From the NCBI GenBank assembly GCA_911728435.2, contig OU452216.1:5406342-5470341 (forward strand): a stretch of DNA of 64,000 nucleotides. Reading direction: 5' to 3'. This document shows positions 62,901-64,000 of the stretch, one piece after another (positions within the stretch are counted from its first letter, which is position 1; every line of letters starts with the position of its first letter). This DNA is from Apoderus coryli. Lineage: Eukaryota > Arthropoda > Insecta > Coleoptera > Attelabidae. Position numbers and translations under genes: made by a program. The notes below the pieces were generated by a model. The model was not told the origin of the DNA and did no database searches. It saw only the letters and a program-made list of their open reading frames with translations.

Positions 62901-64000
62901 TCACATTGCGGTATACAGGGTGATTCATTGTGGTTTCAACAAACGAAAACTGGAGATTCCTGAAAGTAATTTAAGCATGTGTCCAAATTCACTTTTTTGT
63001 TCATTTCTCAAAAACTAGCTAATCGATTTTGACAAAATTTTACATGAATTTAGGGATTGATAACCTAAAATTATCTGCATTCCTTTGGCTTTCATTAACT
63101 GTTCATTGGCGTAGATATACGGGGCATTTGAGTAAATTTTACACATAAATTCATAAAATAGTAATAAATGTCCATACCTTTACCACATTGTGTGCTTATT
63201 TAATTCACGTTTCATCTAAATAGAAAATGTTCCATTTTTCGTTTATCTATCTTCTTAAAGATTTAAGATAATCTCTCATCAATCAAATGCATGGCATGTT
63301 CATCTTCAATCGCTGCTTGAATTTTGTACAGCGGTATTTGCTTTCAAAAATATTTTATATACACTGAAAAAAATTCTAAAAATGAACCCTAATAAATAAT
63401 TATTTGGATTTTATTTGTTTAACTTAAACAAAATTTATTTGACTCAAATAAACAGTGTTTGTCCGGAACAAATAGAGTTATTTGATTTTTTTTTAATATT
63501 TATTTTGCTTGGGCTGCTTTAGCAGAAATAAATATTTATTTACTTTAAATAACAAATTAAAGTTAATTCCTGGTTATTTTAAACAAGTCCACCGTTATTT
63601 GAATCAAATAAATAATAATAAAATGCGCCGACGCGCATGGATGTTGGGGATTCAACTCCATAGCGCACGCGTTTTAGTTTAGTATTATTCCAATGTCGAA
63701 GGTGGTTTTTATTGTGTTAGTTATGACTTATACCTATATATTATATAATAAATAAAAAAATAATGTCCGTTGAATCGTTATTATAGTGGTGTGGAACCTA
63801 GGGTGACAAAAATTAAATTAAAATGCTTGAGTATAATACATGATTGTTTATTTCATGTAAGTATAGATACCTAAACCTAATATTATAATAAGATCCTTTT
63901 TTTATATTATCGTAGTGAATTGATAAAATAAGGGTAGTAAATACATTATTATTAACATTTATTGTATCTAAAGGTTACACAACCTTATTACAAAGAGTAT
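62901..64000. other. Unassigned AT-rich DNA
   Basis: TATACAGGGTGATTCATTG near 62913 is a mariner-type end without a partner in the window. Around 63390-63620, AAATAA and TTATTT motifs repeat in both orientations. No coding segment recognised. Confidence 0.35.

Noticed and set aside
62745..62963. 72-residue + strand frame
   Set aside because: Runs into a mariner-type end; no motif.

Overview
The window reads as repeat-dominated DNA from an arthropod, almost certainly an insect with a large, AT-rich genome; the order cannot be fixed from the sequence. The clearest host gene is one internal exon (141-306, + strand) of a rhodopsin-like neuropeptide receptor that resembles cholecystokinin/sulfakinin receptors. 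Its splice sites are intact, so the DNA after 306 is probably a very long intron filled with transposable elements (TEs). Two further short candidate first exons lie on the - strand: a THAP zinc-finger exon (39257-39398) and a SAM-like exon (61122-61185). No RNA gene, CRISPR array or bacterial-type operon is visible.

Layout. 1-3.1 kb: receptor exon, then an endonuclease-RT LINE flanked by an 11-bp target duplication. 4.3-8.0 kb: a ~122-bp minisatellite interrupted by a LINE fragment and by a TTAA-flanked (piggyBac-type) non-autonomous element. 8-12 kb: mostly unassigned AT-rich DNA. 12-17.2 kb: a mosaic of Crypton, hAT and Tc1/mariner remnants, with a 3.4-kb mariner-type element carrying two nested MITEs. 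18.8-25.2 kb: LINE and Penelope remnants, a 1.6-kb near-palindrome, and a second, nearly full-length but broken Crypton. 26-32.2 kb: two broken LINEs on either side of a well-preserved mariner-type transposon with ~340-bp inverted ends. 32.7-34.3 kb: a GTCT microsatellite and a complex tandem array. 34.5-40.9 kb: a LINE split by a 5-kb segment with 30-bp inverted ends that holds P-element-like and THAP remnants. 41.8-46.7 kb: a CR1/L2-like LINE interrupted by a second copy of the 3.4-kb mariner-type family. 47.7-52.1 kb: a deleted Crypton, an intact-ORF DD34D mariner and two degraded fragments. 53.9-57.9 kb: a Copia element with apparently identical LTRs sitting inside the terminal repeat of a piggyBac-like element. 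58.5-60.4 kb: a LINE fragment and fold-back repeats. The remainder is AT-rich and largely unassigned.

How it fits together. Almost every recognisable protein is a TE enzyme. The value of the window is its stratigraphy: nested insertions with readable target duplications, empty sites preserved in sibling copies, and at least two young elements (the long-TIR mariner and the Copia). I found no convincing new multi-gene system. The best leads are the two hidden - strand exons, the RT-deleted but otherwise open Copia, the sub-terminal palindromic repeats of the piggyBac-like element, and the Crypton family with its 3' hairpin.
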